Below, piece after piece: positions 11,766 through 23,594 of a stretch of DNA of 64,000 bases; positions within the stretch are counted from its first letter, which is position 1, and every line of letters begins with the position of its first letter. The notes under the pieces were generated by a model. The model saw only the letters and a program-made list of their open reading frames with translations, had not been told where the DNA came from and searched no databases. Source of the DNA: Monoplex corrugatus (lineage: Eukaryota > Mollusca > Gastropoda > Littorinimorpha > Ranellidae); contig CM060307.1 of assembly GCA_030674185.1 (NCBI GenBank), forward strand, positions 63,875,653 through 63,939,652, given 5' to 3'. A program made the translations under genes and the position numbers.

Positions 11766-11879
11766 CTAAAACAAGACAATTGCAGGGATGATTATGAAGC
11801 TCTTGGTCCATAAACACCACATACTTACTCTTTTCTTTGTTTGTCTTTTTTTCTTTCTTTGTCTTTCATTTAGTATCAT

Positions 11880-11880
<1 letters not shown>

Positions 11881-11941
<61 letters not shown>

Positions 11942-11943
11942 AC
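11881..11943. repeat. (CA)n microsatellite
   Basis: Nearly pure CA array in the intron upstream (in transcript order) of exon 13. On the transcript it reads (UG)n and lies about 115 nt before the acceptor. Confidence 0.95.
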
Positions 11944-12322
11944 CTCCTTCCTATTCTGTTTTATTAATTCCATACAAATAATTATCTACATATCAGTAAC
12001 AGAATAAATGTAGAATCAAAACACTAAACTAGCATGCTTTACAATACAAACTTTGATCACGCACTTATTTTGCATTATTTTCTGTATAATAATGAAAACT
12101 TTTTTCTTAGTTTAACAGTACAAAAATGAAGGAAATAAAACCAGCTCAGCAAAATAACCCACAGCAAACAAATGCAATGCCATAAGCAAGAAGATTGTTG
12201 CCTGATTTTATCACAAAGAACATTGAAGAAACCTTTTGCCTTCAAGGTCCAATGCTATATTTGTGGCAGCGCCAAACAGTGGACATTGAAGGTAATGGCT
12301 TCTACAAAAGCAATGCCCTTAC

Positions 12323-12547
12323 CTCTAGTTCATGAACACGATCCTCCAGTCTTGACACAGTATCTTCAAGTTCACTGCAGCGGTTGTAAAGTGAACGTTC
12401 ACTGTCCTCCAGTCCAGACACCTGTGAACGCAGGTTCCTCTCCTGCAGCATCAGCTCTCGTATCCTGACATTCTGCTCGTGAATCATAGCTTTGTCTTTG
12501 CGAGCTATTTCATGGAGCTGCTCTCTGTCTGACTCTACCTCAGTCAA
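12323..12547 (-). CDS. Coiled-coil protein, exon 12
   Basis: Acceptor GTTTACAG|TTGACTG and donor CTAGAG|GTAAGG border 225 bp (75 codons, phase 0/0). The peptide starts LTEVESDREQLHEIARKD and ends SELEDTVSRLEDRVHELE. It is a dense Glu/Arg/Leu heptad helix without Pro or Gly, except one SGLED near the middle. Confidence 0.9.
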
Positions 12548-12968
12548 CTGTAAACACAAGACCAAAGCTGACTCGAGTTCATTTACAACTTTTTAAAAAT
12601 AATTTTTAGTGCTGTTAATGACTTGTACATTTCTGATGCTGTTCCATTTCAAAGACTGCCTATCCTTCACCTTTCTATTTGACTGGAATAGCTGAAAATG
12701 TTTCTATTTGCCTACACTTTTGGAAGTTTAAGAACATCTAAGGAAAAAAAAGGTGCACAACAAATGATCCAATCTGATATCTATTCTAGTAATGAATCCC
12801 ACTGCTTTCAGGGTCTATTAAATGTTGTGGTGGTTGGAACAGTGACTGACGGCAATCACTGTTTGCCCAATTTTATTCATATAATCTTTTTGATAATGTG
12901 ATTTCAGATACACAAAGAGTAACCTTGCAAGAAAAATACAAAATGGCAACACAGCGATAAATACTGAC

Positions 12969-13175
12969 CTGCTGTCTAAGATAACTCTCGAGATTCTCCA
13001 GTTCTTTGATGCGCTTCTGGAGCACATCTTCAGGCTTCTCCAGCATGGCTGCGTCAGAGGTAGGATCTGCACTGGGCTCTCCCTCTGACACTGACCCACT
13101 GCTGCCCACAGGCTCCTCTCTTCTGCCTCCTACAAAGACCACACCTACCTCCTTTCCGGCCCCTGGACTCTGGGC
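12969..13175 (-). CDS. Coiled-coil protein, exon 11 (linker plus helix)
   Basis: Acceptor GTTTCAG|GCCCAG and donor AGACAGCAG|GTCAGT border 207 bp (69 codons, phase 0/0). The first 45 residues are non-helical: AQSPGAGKEVGVVFVGG, then Ser/Glu/Pro-rich with SSGSVSEGEPSADPTSD. This is the clearest flexible hinge in the 3' half. The last 25 (VLQKRIKELENLESYLRQQ) return to the ELE motif. The acidic Ser cluster resembles casein-kinase-2 sites, which is inference only. Confidence 0.88.
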
Positions 13176-13285
13176 CTGAAACAAACAGCAGATAAGAAAA
13201 TTACAGCAAACATACACTTCAACATAACAGTAAGACTATGCAGCCACACATTTTCCCTCTCTCTATGTTTTTTTCACAAACATCC

Positions 13286-13567
13286 CCCCCACACACACAC
13301 ACATGCATGCATGCAGCACGCACTCACACACACGCACACACACACAGCATATGTAAAAACACACCCATTCAAGTATTCATGAAGAAACATACACATAGTA
13401 AATGATTACAAAAAAAATGTTTTAACACACACACACACACACACACACGCACACCACACGCACGCTCACCACACGCACACACCACACACACACACATACA
13501 TGTCGCGCGCACACACACATACATGCTAAGGAAGAAAGGGTTTCTCTCACACACACACACGCACGCC

Positions 13568-13627
<60 letters not shown>

Positions 13628-13760
13628 ACACAACACACAACACACACACACACACACTAAGAAAAAAGGGTTTGGCACACACACAACACACACACACAAA
13701 CAACACACATACATGTACACACATGCATACACACAACACATACACACACAATACAAACAC
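13286..13760. repeat. Interrupted (CA)n microsatellite block
   Basis: About 475 bp of CA-rich sequence with ACGC, CATG and AAGAAA interruptions. It contains a repeated segment around GGGTTT(C/G) (13539 and 13668), so part of the array has duplicated. Intronic. Confidence 0.9.
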
Positions 13761-13845
13761 ACAAAATTCCAATAATAAAACCAAACTCTTTTTTCCTTAG
13801 CAGCAAAGAGGATGATTGCAACATCAAATCCTTAAAACTACTTAC

Positions 13846-14084
13846 ACGGACTTGCAACTTCTGTTCCAAAGAGTCCCTTTCGCTGCAAGCTCTAACTTCT
13901 CCTTGAGATAGTGGCTATTGAGAGCTTCCAGATCCTCCACCTTCTTCCTCCACTCAGAATGCTCTCCCTCTAATTGCTCGATACGGAACTGAAGTTCGTC
14001 GCGGCTGGCTGATGTGGGTCGAGGTCGGAATGCTAAGCGTCTCTCCGCTTCATGGAGCCTGCGTTCCAGATTGGCTTTGGCCAG
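13846..14084 (-). CDS. Coiled-coil protein, exon 10, with a 1-nt frame break
   Basis: Acceptor CACCTCAG|CTGGCC and donor GTCCGT|GTAAGT define 239 bp where phase 0/0 needs 240. The first frame reads LAKANLERRLHEAERRLAF, a short RPRPTSASRD linker, then QFRIEQLEGEHSEWRKKVED. Near 13880 the frame shifts and the exon finishes as SLEQKLQVR. A base is probably missing from the assembled sequence. Confidence 0.85.
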
Positions 14085-14367
14085 CTGAGGTGTGAAAAAA
14101 AATTAATCATATGTCATTCAGTGTGTGGGAAAGTTGTCAAGAAACATACCAAGCATAAAAACACAGCTTAAAATGAACTAAGAATTACAAACCAATGTAA
14201 AATGAAAGAATGGGAACCCTTCTCAACCCAAACCTCCATTACAAAAAGAATCACAATGGTCAAACCATAAAAATCTCAATTTTCACACGCTAAATGTGTG
14301 ATTCAAATTCAGCAAAAACATACTAACAAACAGCACAGAAGTCTATACTCAGAAATTCTCATAAATT

Positions 14368-14370
<3 letters not shown>

Positions 14371-14401
<31 letters not shown>

Positions 14402-14412
14402 AGAGAGAGAGG
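14371..14412. repeat. (GA)n microsatellite
   Basis: Purine-only GA array; intronic. Confidence 0.95.
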
Positions 14413-14561
14413 AAGAGAGGTGCATATATATACATATAAAAAAAAAAGGTGTATACTTGTATACATATCAATTTATCTATATATCTATGTCTATATTATA
14501 TATCTATGAAAGGGGTATACTTGTATACATATATCAATCTATCTATATCTATATCTGTATC

Positions 14562-14574
14562 TGTGAATGTGTGT

Positions 14575-14633
<59 letters not shown>

Positions 14634-14642
14634 TGTGTGTGT
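14562..14642. repeat. (TG)n microsatellite
   Basis: TG array preceded by a TATC-rich stretch (14460-14560) that itself has a duplicated GTATACTTGTATACATAT word. Confidence 0.95.
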
Positions 14643-14806
14643 AATGTTTAATTCATGAACTTGCTTATTTTATGAAATAAGCAAAAGTTTTGCTAATGAA
14701 TTAAGCAACTTTTTGCTTATTCGTGAAATAATTATACATACATACATACTGGACAAACAATGCTAAGTTTACACTCTCACACAATAAAACAACTTTAACT
14801 CTTTAC

Positions 14807-14924
14807 CTGCAGGTCTGCCACTTGACGTTCCAGCCATTGCTCCTTTGCCTTCTGGCCACTGTCAACTTGGACCCTTTCACTCTGAACTTTGGATGATGAT
14901 ATTCCTCCTCCAAAACGGGACAAC
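14807..14924 (-). CDS. Coiled-coil protein, exon 9
   Basis: Acceptor GGGTTTTAG|GTTGTCC and donor GACCTGCAG|GTAAAG define 118 bp. It starts with the last base of a split Arg codon completed from exon 8 (AG|G), giving …SLQS-R-LSRFGGG, and ends phase 0. Residues include LSRFGGGISSSKVQSERVQV and KAKEQWLERQVADLQ. The matching split codon ties this exon to 42540-42647 across a 27.6-kb intron. Confidence 0.85.
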
Positions 14925-15059
14925 CTAAAACCCACAGTAAAGATGCACGGTTTATAATGTCTGAATTTCTTCAGCATTTTTACTTCATTGTCCCCACATA
15001 TGAAAGATGAAGAAGACTTCAACAAATCTGAGGAGTTTTTTTTCTGCATTTGAAAACAA

Positions 15060-15425
15060 CTGTCTTGAATGCATATACGCGTACTGTTCTGGTGATCTGA
15101 CACCGCAGGCAACAAGCTATGATGCTGCATAGTCTGCACTACCCATCTTGGATGGGTGGCGAATGTCAGTGTTCTTCCTCTGATTGTAGTCACAATAAGA
15201 TTATCAATGCATATGTGAATAATTTTATTTCTGTTTACCTATCAAAGTACATTTTTCTAAGGAATCCATATTCTGCTTACATATTCTGCTAAGGACTGCA
15301 TCTTGATGTCATGAGTTCTCTTACATATGACTTCTTGCATGTTGAATACTATACTGGATCTCAGATTGTCTCATCCAAAAGGCTAGCACTCAGACCATTA
15401 TTCAGTCTATTAAAGAAGGTGCTCT
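15060..15425 (-). mobile_element. SINE copy (family B), first of two in a row
   Basis: Read on the minus strand, it carries GGTCTGAGTGCTAGCC, GGATGAGACAATCTGAG, TACTTTGATAGGTAAACAG and a GGGTAGTGCAGACTATGC-like 3' part. The same order of motifs occurs in the copies at 15725-16017 and 59571-60002. The head is missing or too diverged to place. Confidence 0.6.
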
Positions 15426-15724
15426 GTTCAACTGCACATTGATCCAAGGGTTTTAGAAACATATCATCTCATAGGCCATTTGCACTGAATTACTGAATAA
15501 AGGTCAGTTATGCAGCAATGTATAATGTCAGCAGCGACTGGAAACTTAAATACAAGATTTCTAAGAGCCATTGCCACTATATTTCTCTGATATTTTGGTT
15601 TGAATGTAACTGAAGATGCGTGAGTAGAATATATTCAGAATCAATTTAAGTCTCTCCTGATGAGCTTTTGATACCTTCATGGAATCGTCCTCACTTTATA
15701 TATCTGTACTTCTTTTTAAATCAA

Positions 15725-16017
15725 CTCGTATTTGTTTTTGTTGTTGTTGTCAATGGATTCAATGTGTAAGATTCAAGCTGTTCTCCCAGGAAAACACACT
15801 ATCAGTGGGTTTCACCTCATTAGAAGAATTTTTTTTCTATTCACTTGTCTTTTTTTCTTTGTTGTTTTCTTTTACTCAATAAAAGCATAATTTTCAACAG
15901 TTTTGCCAAGGACAGCTCCTCTGTTGTTGTGGGATACTTCTATGTGTGCTGCATGCATACTACACACAGGATTTGATTTATCATATCACTTGAAAGACTA
16001 GCACTTAGACCATGACA
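15725..16017 (-). mobile_element. SINE copy (family B), second copy
   Basis: On the minus strand it begins GGTCTAAGTGCTAGTC at about 16015 and continues through a GTATGCATGCAGCACAC segment. It ends with a conserved AGAACAGCTTGAATCTTACAC block and an ACAAATAC-like tail near 15725. It aligns block for block with the copy at 15060-15425. Confidence 0.6.
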
Positions 16018-16074
16018 AGATCTAAAGGACAAGACCAAAAAAATCCTTGTTCAATCCATAATTCAAACCTGGGA

Positions 16075-16440
16075 TTTTTTTCATCTGATTCAGGTGATCT
16101 GAACCACTTGCTGATGGGCACAACATCAGATTTCCAATCAGAAGGTCTGGGTTCCATTCTGCCTTGGTACCTCCCAGCCTGGTGGGTAATTGGGAAACAT
16201 TTTTGATCTCATAAGTGCAGACCTGACGATGCTTAAATCCCCTTCATGTATATAAACACAAAGAACATCAAATATGCATGTAACAGATCCTATTAGTCAT
16301 GTCAATGTCCTACAGCTTTTGGAAATATGAAAACACCCATCATGCACATCCACTGAAGATGAAGCATGCAGACTATGCAACAACATATTGCCTGCACAGC
16401 GAGGGCAAAACAACACGCATACATCAATCCAAGAAAAATC
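16075..16440 (+). mobile_element. tRNA-derived SINE, near full length (family A)
   Basis: A degenerate tRNA-like head spans about 16085-16150, with a B-box-like GGTCTGGGTTCCATTCTG. It is followed by GCAGACCTG (16219), a TTAAATCCCCTTCATGTATAT segment, AAGATC-like sequence, ATGAAAACACCCATCATGC (16328) and a GCACAGCGAGGGCAAAAC stretch. The 3' part matches 24597-24735; the GCAGACCTG part matches the copies at 6.3, 41.5 and 50.4 kb. It sits just beyond two family-B copies in opposite orientation. Confidence 0.65.
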
Positions 16441-16971
16441 CAAACAAATAAAGAAAAGAAAAAGAAAAAAAAAGAAGAAAAAAACCGTCTCACACACACA
16501 CATACACACAAAACAAAAACCATTAGGCTAACACTATACTATGCAACTCATAGCTCACCCAGAAAGACTGAAAAATGCTGAGTATCTTTGTTTTTCCTTC
16601 AATTAAAGAAACTGGGTGGGTCATGCCCTGTTTTTTTTTTTTCTTACCTGATTTTTTTTGTACTACGCTGTGGGTGAAAACTTAAGCCACTGTCCAAATA
16701 CCAACTATGTTTCAGCAGTGACTGGCACCACACACATTCACATTCTTTTCTTTGTGCTTATTTCAGTGCAGTCACTTTCAAACCAGACAAGTGCATGACT
16801 AGTTCTTGACAGTTATGACTAACCTGAAAGCTTTTAGATACAGATTTATAGAGCCTCTGATAATTCATATGTACTGTTCTAATGTATGGTTCTTGATAAC
16901 AATGACAGCTATGCAATCATTGCACTCAGACATCTGTGACTCCATCGTGAGTTTTCACTACTGATAATTTG

Positions 16972-17340
<369 letters not shown>

Positions 17341-17855
17341 CAGACAAGGCGGACAGTCATACAATTATAATTTAAAAGAGCTATAAATGAATTACAACGT
17401 AATGTCTTACTGTCTTCCTATATTTATTATAAATCTATGGAAGGCATCATTCACACATAATGAAAAAACATTTCAAGTACAATCCCACCAACATAACAGT
17501 ATGTAGATTAACAGAATTCTAACATAAAAATCAGTAAATCCTGTACATTTAACCAGCCTACTAAAGTTGTTACTGCTTCATTAATTCTGGATTATCCAAG
17601 GAGTCTATTTACTCTTGCTCTTTTCAATGCTTGGTCTGACTCATAATAGCAAGCCAAGTCCACATGAACCCTGAAAGCTCTGTGTGTGCTCAGTTGTACA
17701 AACTTAACTAGCAAAGGCCGACTATCAGGTTGATCTATACAGGTATTTGACCAAAGACATTAAGGCAATAATTATGAACCACAGCATTTTGGTGAAGACA
17801 TTTAGGGTAGTTGGGAGGGCAGGTAGACATAATCAAAGTGTTTTGTTCTCTCTCC

Positions 17856-17858
<3 letters not shown>

Positions 17859-17915
<57 letters not shown>

Positions 17916-18018
17916 TGTGTGTGTGTGGTGTGTGTGTGTGTGTGTGTTCATTTTTAATTTGTTAACATCTATTCACATTATGTGCTTTTAGACAAAAGGG
18001 GGATAATATTATTATAAT

Positions 18019-18065
<47 letters not shown>

Positions 18066-18076
18066 CAGATACATAT

Positions 18077-18146
<70 letters not shown>

Positions 18147-18150
18147 CGTG
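17859..18150. repeat. (TG)n, (TA)n and (TG)n arrays abutting the LTR element
   Basis: (TG)n occupies 17859-17948, (TA)n about 18003-18114 and (TG)n 18117-18146. The LTR of the retrotransposon starts at 18153. On the far side of the element, (TA)n then TG-rich sequence also occurs (23595-23690), so the insertion site was a TA/TG repeat. Confidence 0.9.
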
Positions 18151-18152
18151 CG

Positions 18153-19428
18153 TGATGGTGGGGTGGTAAGGGTGAAGGTGAAGACAGGAGGCAAAAGAGC
18201 AGAAGAGTGCAGATGGTAATGCAGCCTGACGAAGAAGACCCAGGAAGACAGAGATGATGTTTCTCTCTTTATTCTGACCCAAGACCAGACCAGAGGAGAA
18301 AGGCATACATGGCACTCGCACTCATCCGCTTATATACTCCGCATGTGAACCGCATTGACCGCACCGCGAGCCCGCAGGCAAAACGACTTTCTGGAACCCC
18401 TTAGGGGCTAGATTTGTGTTTCTTCGAGAAAGCTCAGAGGTGCTTATCTTGCGGTTCACATAACAAATACCAACATATATATATCAGAAAATTCTACACA
18501 GCATACAGATTGTTGTATTCTACATCATTTTGCACAACATTCACACAGATCGAAACTATAAGTGATTTAAGTCAATGTTTACACTCTGCTGAAAGGGATT
18601 TTAGCCGTATTTTTACGTATTTAATCAATCAATATTAGTCCATGAAAAATATCAAACAAATGAGTGAATACACGATGATCGATAAGTTTATGTGGACATA
18701 CTTTGAATAGGTAAATCAATCTCTCAGTGCAGAAACAGATCGGTGAACAGGCAATAGAAAACACAAATGATCCTAATTTGGACACGCATAGTTCGACCAC
18801 AATACGGAATGCCAAGATCTCTTCTAATACTTTACTGCTTAGCAATATTTCATTGCAATATCATTTCTGTTTATAAAAGGAGCAAAAAGGTAAATGTAAT
18901 TATGTATTCTAAGTCAGATTTTAAATATTAAGGATTCGATTCTACATCCCGGCAAGATGGCGGTCATTTTGGCGGTTTGTCGCACTTTGACTTGGCCTGA
19001 ACTTTCTTTAATGCAAGCTTAATATCTAATGATTAAAAGTGTGATGTAGTCCAAATGAAAGATTAGAATACCAACATTCTAATCGCGATCTTAAAATTTC
19101 CACAATTTATTTCATTATTATACAAATTTCCGATCATCATCACGGCTCACTGGTCGGAAATTTGAATAGTACCGAACGATCGGACAACAAAATTATTGAT
19201 TTCAGGCAAACGAGGGGAAACTTCGCCTCGAGGACATTTCCTACAAGAAATACATACTTTTCTGCTGAATTAGAGTGCACAAGTTATTCATTTCTTAACT
19301 TTTAAGGGTTTAAATAATAGAATTTCCTAATATTTTTGAGAATCGCTGAACCAAGGGAGTTAACTGTACTCAAAATCGTTTGAGAAGAAAAGACGTCTGC
19401 TACACGCCGTTGGGTGTGCACGGCTACA
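18153..19428 (-). repeat. 3' LTR of the Gypsy-like element
   Basis: On the minus strand it starts TGTAGCCGTGCACACC and ends CACCCCACCATCA. It is preceded on the minus strand by the polypurine tract at about 19429-19445. Confidence 0.88.
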
Positions 19429-19439
19429 TTCCCCCCCTC

Positions 19440-20060
19440 CTCTTTCACAACCAGCGTCCTCGCTGGTAAAACATACATGACTAGATTAACCAATCTTACA
19501 CTGTCACAACAAGCATCCTTGCAGGTAAAATATATGTGACTAGATTACACGAGGTTACACAAGATGAAAAACATGACTATATTATACAAGGCTACACAAG
19601 GTGGCTTTTCAATGGGCCACGCATAACAATACACATAAACATGATCAATACAAAAGGTGGCACATTACCAGATGACCCATAAGGAGTGATATATAAACAG
19701 AATCCTCTGAGACAAAACCCAATGAAATTGATCTTTTGAAAAAAACAAATACATCAGCTACACAAAGCAATAACCAAAATAGAAGGTGGCGCCTTGCCAG
19801 ATGACTTGGGAGGAATGTTATTTGAACAAGGTCCTCCAAGACAAGAAAGTATCAACTGATCCTATGCAGACACCATGATCAGTCAAAAAAGAAAAGGCGC
19901 AGACAGATCTAGTGAGGAACGTTATTTAAACACAAATCCTCAGAGTCAGAACCTTAAGCTGGTCTTTACCAGATAATATACTCAAAACGTCATGATCTAC
20001 CAAAGAGGTGATATGACTCACGGGGAGTGTTATTTGAACATAACACTCAGAAACAGAAAA
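19440..20060 (-). repeat. Degenerate tandem repeats in the element's 3' non-coding region
   Basis: Two repeat types occur. A ~50-bp one contains TGACTAGATTA (19475, 19535 and a weaker 19580). A ~105-130-bp one contains a CAGATGAC-like word, then AGGA-TGTTATTTGAACA, then CCTC-GA-ACA (about 19670, 19795, 19905 and 20000). They sit between the integrase end and the polypurine tract. Confidence 0.6.
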
Positions 20061-20541
20061 TCCGAGTGAATCTCTCATTGATAATAGAGGTTTGTTGTAT
20101 AAACAGGGCTCGTCTACAATCAATAGATCCATCTACATCCAATGAACCAGTCTCTGGCTCTTGTCTTTGCCTTGGGTTTACAACACACATTAGCAAATAA
20201 TCTACACTACATATTAGAAAATAGTGCACTCAAATAATGTTTCAACGTCATTACAAAATGTGATGAATACTGACAGTTACTCTGGATTTCTAGAAAAACA
20301 ATTTGTGTAACTTTCTAGATCTAGATAACGCGGGAAAATGTTCTCTGGTCTCTGAAAAAAAAAGACAAAAGTTTGTGCACATACTGTCCAAGTACTCCAT
20401 GCCATGACGCGAACTGTTCTTGTATCATCACAGTGATTCGAAATCGTTGCACAACACAGTCATGTAATCACATCCGCAGTTTCTCGATCGACACGAGGTG
20501 TCATTTGGAATCACTGCAGGCACACTCAGTCAATCACAGTT

Positions 20542-21200
20542 CTAAGTGAATAGCCTTGCCTTGGTCTGGATGCCAGGCGCGTGTCTCGGGGTTGGCACCG
20601 GAGGTGGTTCGCTGACAGGCCTTTGTGAAGTCGTGAGGTCAGGGTCAGACACTACAGGCATTGATGCTGGGGGAGCTGTCCGCTTTGGGGGTGGAACCAC
20701 CCGAACAATTAGTTCGTCGTCACTGTCTGACTCGGAGTCGGAAGTGGGTGGTGATGTTGGTGACTCTGGTGTAATCGTCCTCTAGGGCTATGGGGCTGGT
20801 TGCTGGCAGTATGTCCTTGCGGTGGATTGCTCGTTCTGGACCACCTGCCAAGGGCTGGACCATGTAGACATGCAGGTCACCAAAGGGTCGTGACGTCACC
20901 TGGTGTATATCTGGTTTCCAGAAGTCCTGGATCTTGTTGCGACCCAAGACACGGTTGCGAAGGTAGACATGGTCGCCCACCTGTAAGGTGTGGTCGGATG
21001 TCTTCTTGCCCACAGCGATGTCCCTCTTCTTGGCTGACTGCTTCAGCTGGTTGTAGGCCTTCTTGTGTGACTCTTGGAGCCGGAGGCGGTGTGCTGAGCG
21101 GTAGTTCAGGACAGGATTCCGGACAGGGTCTTGCTTCTGGATTTGAAGTTCTGGCAAAGATTTTGGATCATAGGATGGGCCATGCTTGGTTTTAGCATGG
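20542..21200 (-). pseudogene. Integrase C-terminal fragment of the LTR element
   Basis: On the minus strand the frame includes DPVRNPVLNYRSAHRLRLQE, VGDHVYLRNRVLGRNKIQDF, a W-containing strand (WKPDIHQV) and GPERAIHRKDILPA, as in the C-terminal beta-barrel of Gypsy integrases. After about 20770 the frame shifts by one base. The other frame stays open as an acidic, Pro-rich tail (SDSESDSDDELIV, VPPPKRT) to a stop at 20542. The catalytic core is absent upstream, so the protein cannot integrate DNA on its own. Confidence 0.7.
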
Positions 21201-21310
21201 AGTTTCTTGGGGACCGTAGAACATCGTCTTCTGTTCCTGCCCTCTGTTGTCTGGCTGTTGATGGAGACAGCAACTTGCCGACAGGACGCATGCTGGGTGT
21301 TCTGCTGCTG

Positions 21311-22207
21311 CTACTTAGTGTTGACCTTCTGGTGAAGCTGGTGTCTTGTGAAGCTCTGTTGGTACCGTTGTCTTGCTCTGCATTCTCTTTTCCTGTGGCC
21401 CTGGCGTTAGCACCACCAACAGATGATTTTGCGCTGCCTCTTGGTCAGCCGACGGTTTCTTGCTTGGGTTGGTTTCTTACATAGGGGCTCTGGATCACAC
21501 CTGTGTGTCGTGTGGATGGCGGACACAGTGGCATATTGTTGTTCTTTAAATTGCTGTTTTAGGGCAGCTATCTCCAAAGTGAGGACGTTGATGCATTCTT
21601 CAAAGCGATGGAGGGTGCTAGCGTCTGTGGCAGTAGTCTGTTGGGCGTCCAGGCTGCTGTCCTCCCTCATCCACCGTTGTGCCTCTATGGTGGCGTCCAT
21701 GAAAGTGGAGTCAGCTTTTTCCCTGACGTAGCGTTTCATGTCTCTTCTAAGAGAGGCAGGATGCAGCCCATTAACAAAGGTGTCCCGTAGTACAGCGTCT
21801 GGCAGTCCGTTGGTAGTGGCCGTGTTCATCTTCGAGAACAGGAGTCGTATGGCTGCAGCATACTCTCCCACTGTTTCGGTGAGGCCTTATTGCCGCTTGA
21901 AGAAGGCCCCGAGGAGCGTGATGGAGTCTCTCTGTTCTCCCCAGTGCTGTTCGATGACGGTGAAGATCTTCCTTGGTGTGTTAACCTCTTCAGCCTCTAG
22001 GGACAGGACTTGTTGGCGTGCCCGGCCTTCTAGGGTGCTCAGAAGCCAGCCAGCTGCAACGTGGTCGGCCATGAGTTTTAGCATGAGCAGAAGTTTTGCT
22101 TCACGAATGAAGCTTTCAGCATCCTCTTCTCCAGAGAACTTGGGGAGCTTGTGGGGTCGGAGGGTGTGCAGGGTTTGGTCATGGTTGGGTCTCTCCTCAT
22201 CAGACAT
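21311..22207 (-). pseudogene. gag of the LTR element, two in-frame stops
   Basis: The ATG at 22207 opens MSDEERPNHDQTL, then the retrotransposon gag core: LPKFSGEEDAESFIREAKLL, WLLSTLEGRARQQVL, EQHWGEQRDS. It is interrupted by TAA at 21887-21889 and continues in the same frame (GLTETVGEYAAAIRLLFSKM, NGLHPASLRRDMKRYVRE). A coiled stretch and a basic region lead to a zinc knuckle, C-X2-C-X4-H-X4-C. The first X4 position of this knuckle is a second TAA at 21407-21409. The frame finally ends at 21311. The copy is defective. Confidence 0.75.
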
Positions 22208-22289
22208 CTTGCTCTATTTCTTATTATGGTTCCTAGTGTGCTGTGGATCTTCCTGACAGGCTGGTCTCCTCTTCTCTTTCTGGATGGTC

Positions 22290-22319
22290 GCAGTCCCACC
22301 CTGCTCGCAGCGCCAATTG
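22290..22319 (-). other. Primer-binding-site candidate of the LTR element
   Basis: Immediately after the 5' LTR, the minus strand reads CAATTGGCGCTGCGAGCAGG. The TGGCGC start is typical of Gypsy primer-binding sites; the tRNA was not identified. Confidence 0.5.
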
Positions 22320-23594
22320 TGATGGTGGGGTGGTAAGGGTGAAGGTGAAGACAGGAGGCAGAAGAGCGCAGATGGTAATGCAGCCTGACGAAGAAGACCC
22401 AGGAAGATAGAGATGATGTTTCTCTCTTTATTCTGACCCAACCGTTCAAGACCAGACCAGAGGAGAAAGGCATACATGGCACTCGCACTCATCCGCTTAT
22501 ATACTCCGCATGTGAACCGCATTGACCGCACCGCGAGCCCGCAGGCAAAACGACTCTCTGGAACCCCTTAGGGCTAGATTTGTGTTTCTTCGAGCAAGCT
22601 CAGCGGTGCTTATCTTGCGGTCCACATAACAAATACCAACATATCATATATCAGAAAATTCTACACAGCATACAGATTGTTGTATTCTACATCATTTTGC
22701 ACAACATTCACACAGATCGAAACTATAAGTGATTTAAGTCAATGTTTACACTCTGCTGAAAGGGATTTTAGCCGTATTTTTACGTATTTAATCAATCAAT
22801 ATTAGTCCATGAAAAATATCAAACAAATGAGTGAATACACGATGATCGATAAGTTTATGTGGACATACTTTGAATAGGTAAATCAATCTCTCAGTGCAGA
22901 AATAGATCGGTGAACAGGCAATAGAAAACACAAATGATCCTAATTTGGACACGCATAGTTCGACCACAATACGGAATGCCAAGATCTCTTCTAATACTTT
23001 ACGGCTTAGCAATATTTCATTGCAATATCATTTCTGTTTATAAAAGGAGCAAAAAGGTAAATGTAATTATGTATTCTAAGTCAGATTTTAAATATTAAGG
23101 ATTCGATTCTACATCCCGGCAAGATGGCGGTCATTTTGGCGGTTTGTCGCACTTTGACTTGGCCTGAACTTTCTATAATGCAAGCTTAATATCTAATGAT
23201 TAAAGGTGTGATGTAGTCCAAATGAAAGATTAGAATACCAACATTCTAATCGCGATCTTAAAATTTCCACAATTTATTTCATTATTATACAAATTTCCGA
23301 TCATCATCACGGCTCACTGGTCGGAAAATTGAAGAGTACCGAACGATCGGACAACAAAATTATTGATTTCAGGCAAACGAGGGGAAACTTCGCCTCGAGG
23401 ACATTTCCTACAAGAAATACATACTTTTCTGCTGAATTAGAGTGCACAAGTTATTCATTTCTTAACTTTTAAGGGTTTAAATAATAGAATTTCCTAATAT
23501 TTTTGAGAATCGCTGAACCAAGGGAGTTAACTGTACTCAAAATCGTTTGAGAAGAAAAGACGTCTGCTACACGCCGTGGGTGTGCACGGCTACA
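22320..23594 (-). repeat. 5' LTR of the Gypsy-like element
   Basis: It is the second copy of the 18153-19428 repeat, with the same TG...CA termini. It would carry the promoter. Confidence 0.88.

Larger units (their letters stand above)
18153..23594 (-). mobile_element. LTR retrotransposon (Gypsy-like), internally deleted
   Basis: Two direct repeats of about 1.28 kb (18153-19428 and 22320-23594) begin TG and end CA on the minus strand. A polypurine tract (AAAGAGGAGGGGGGGAA on the minus strand) lies just before the left, 3' LTR. A TGGCGC primer-binding-like site lies a few bases after the right, 5' LTR. The interior encodes gag and only the C-terminal end of integrase; protease, reverse transcriptase, RNase H and the integrase core are missing. 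By eye the LTRs differ at only about a dozen sites plus small indels. No clear target-site duplication is visible. Confidence 0.85.

Noticed and set aside
20546..22256. Several long plus-strand open frames
   Set aside because: They are antisense to gag and integrase of the LTR element and have no coding-like composition.
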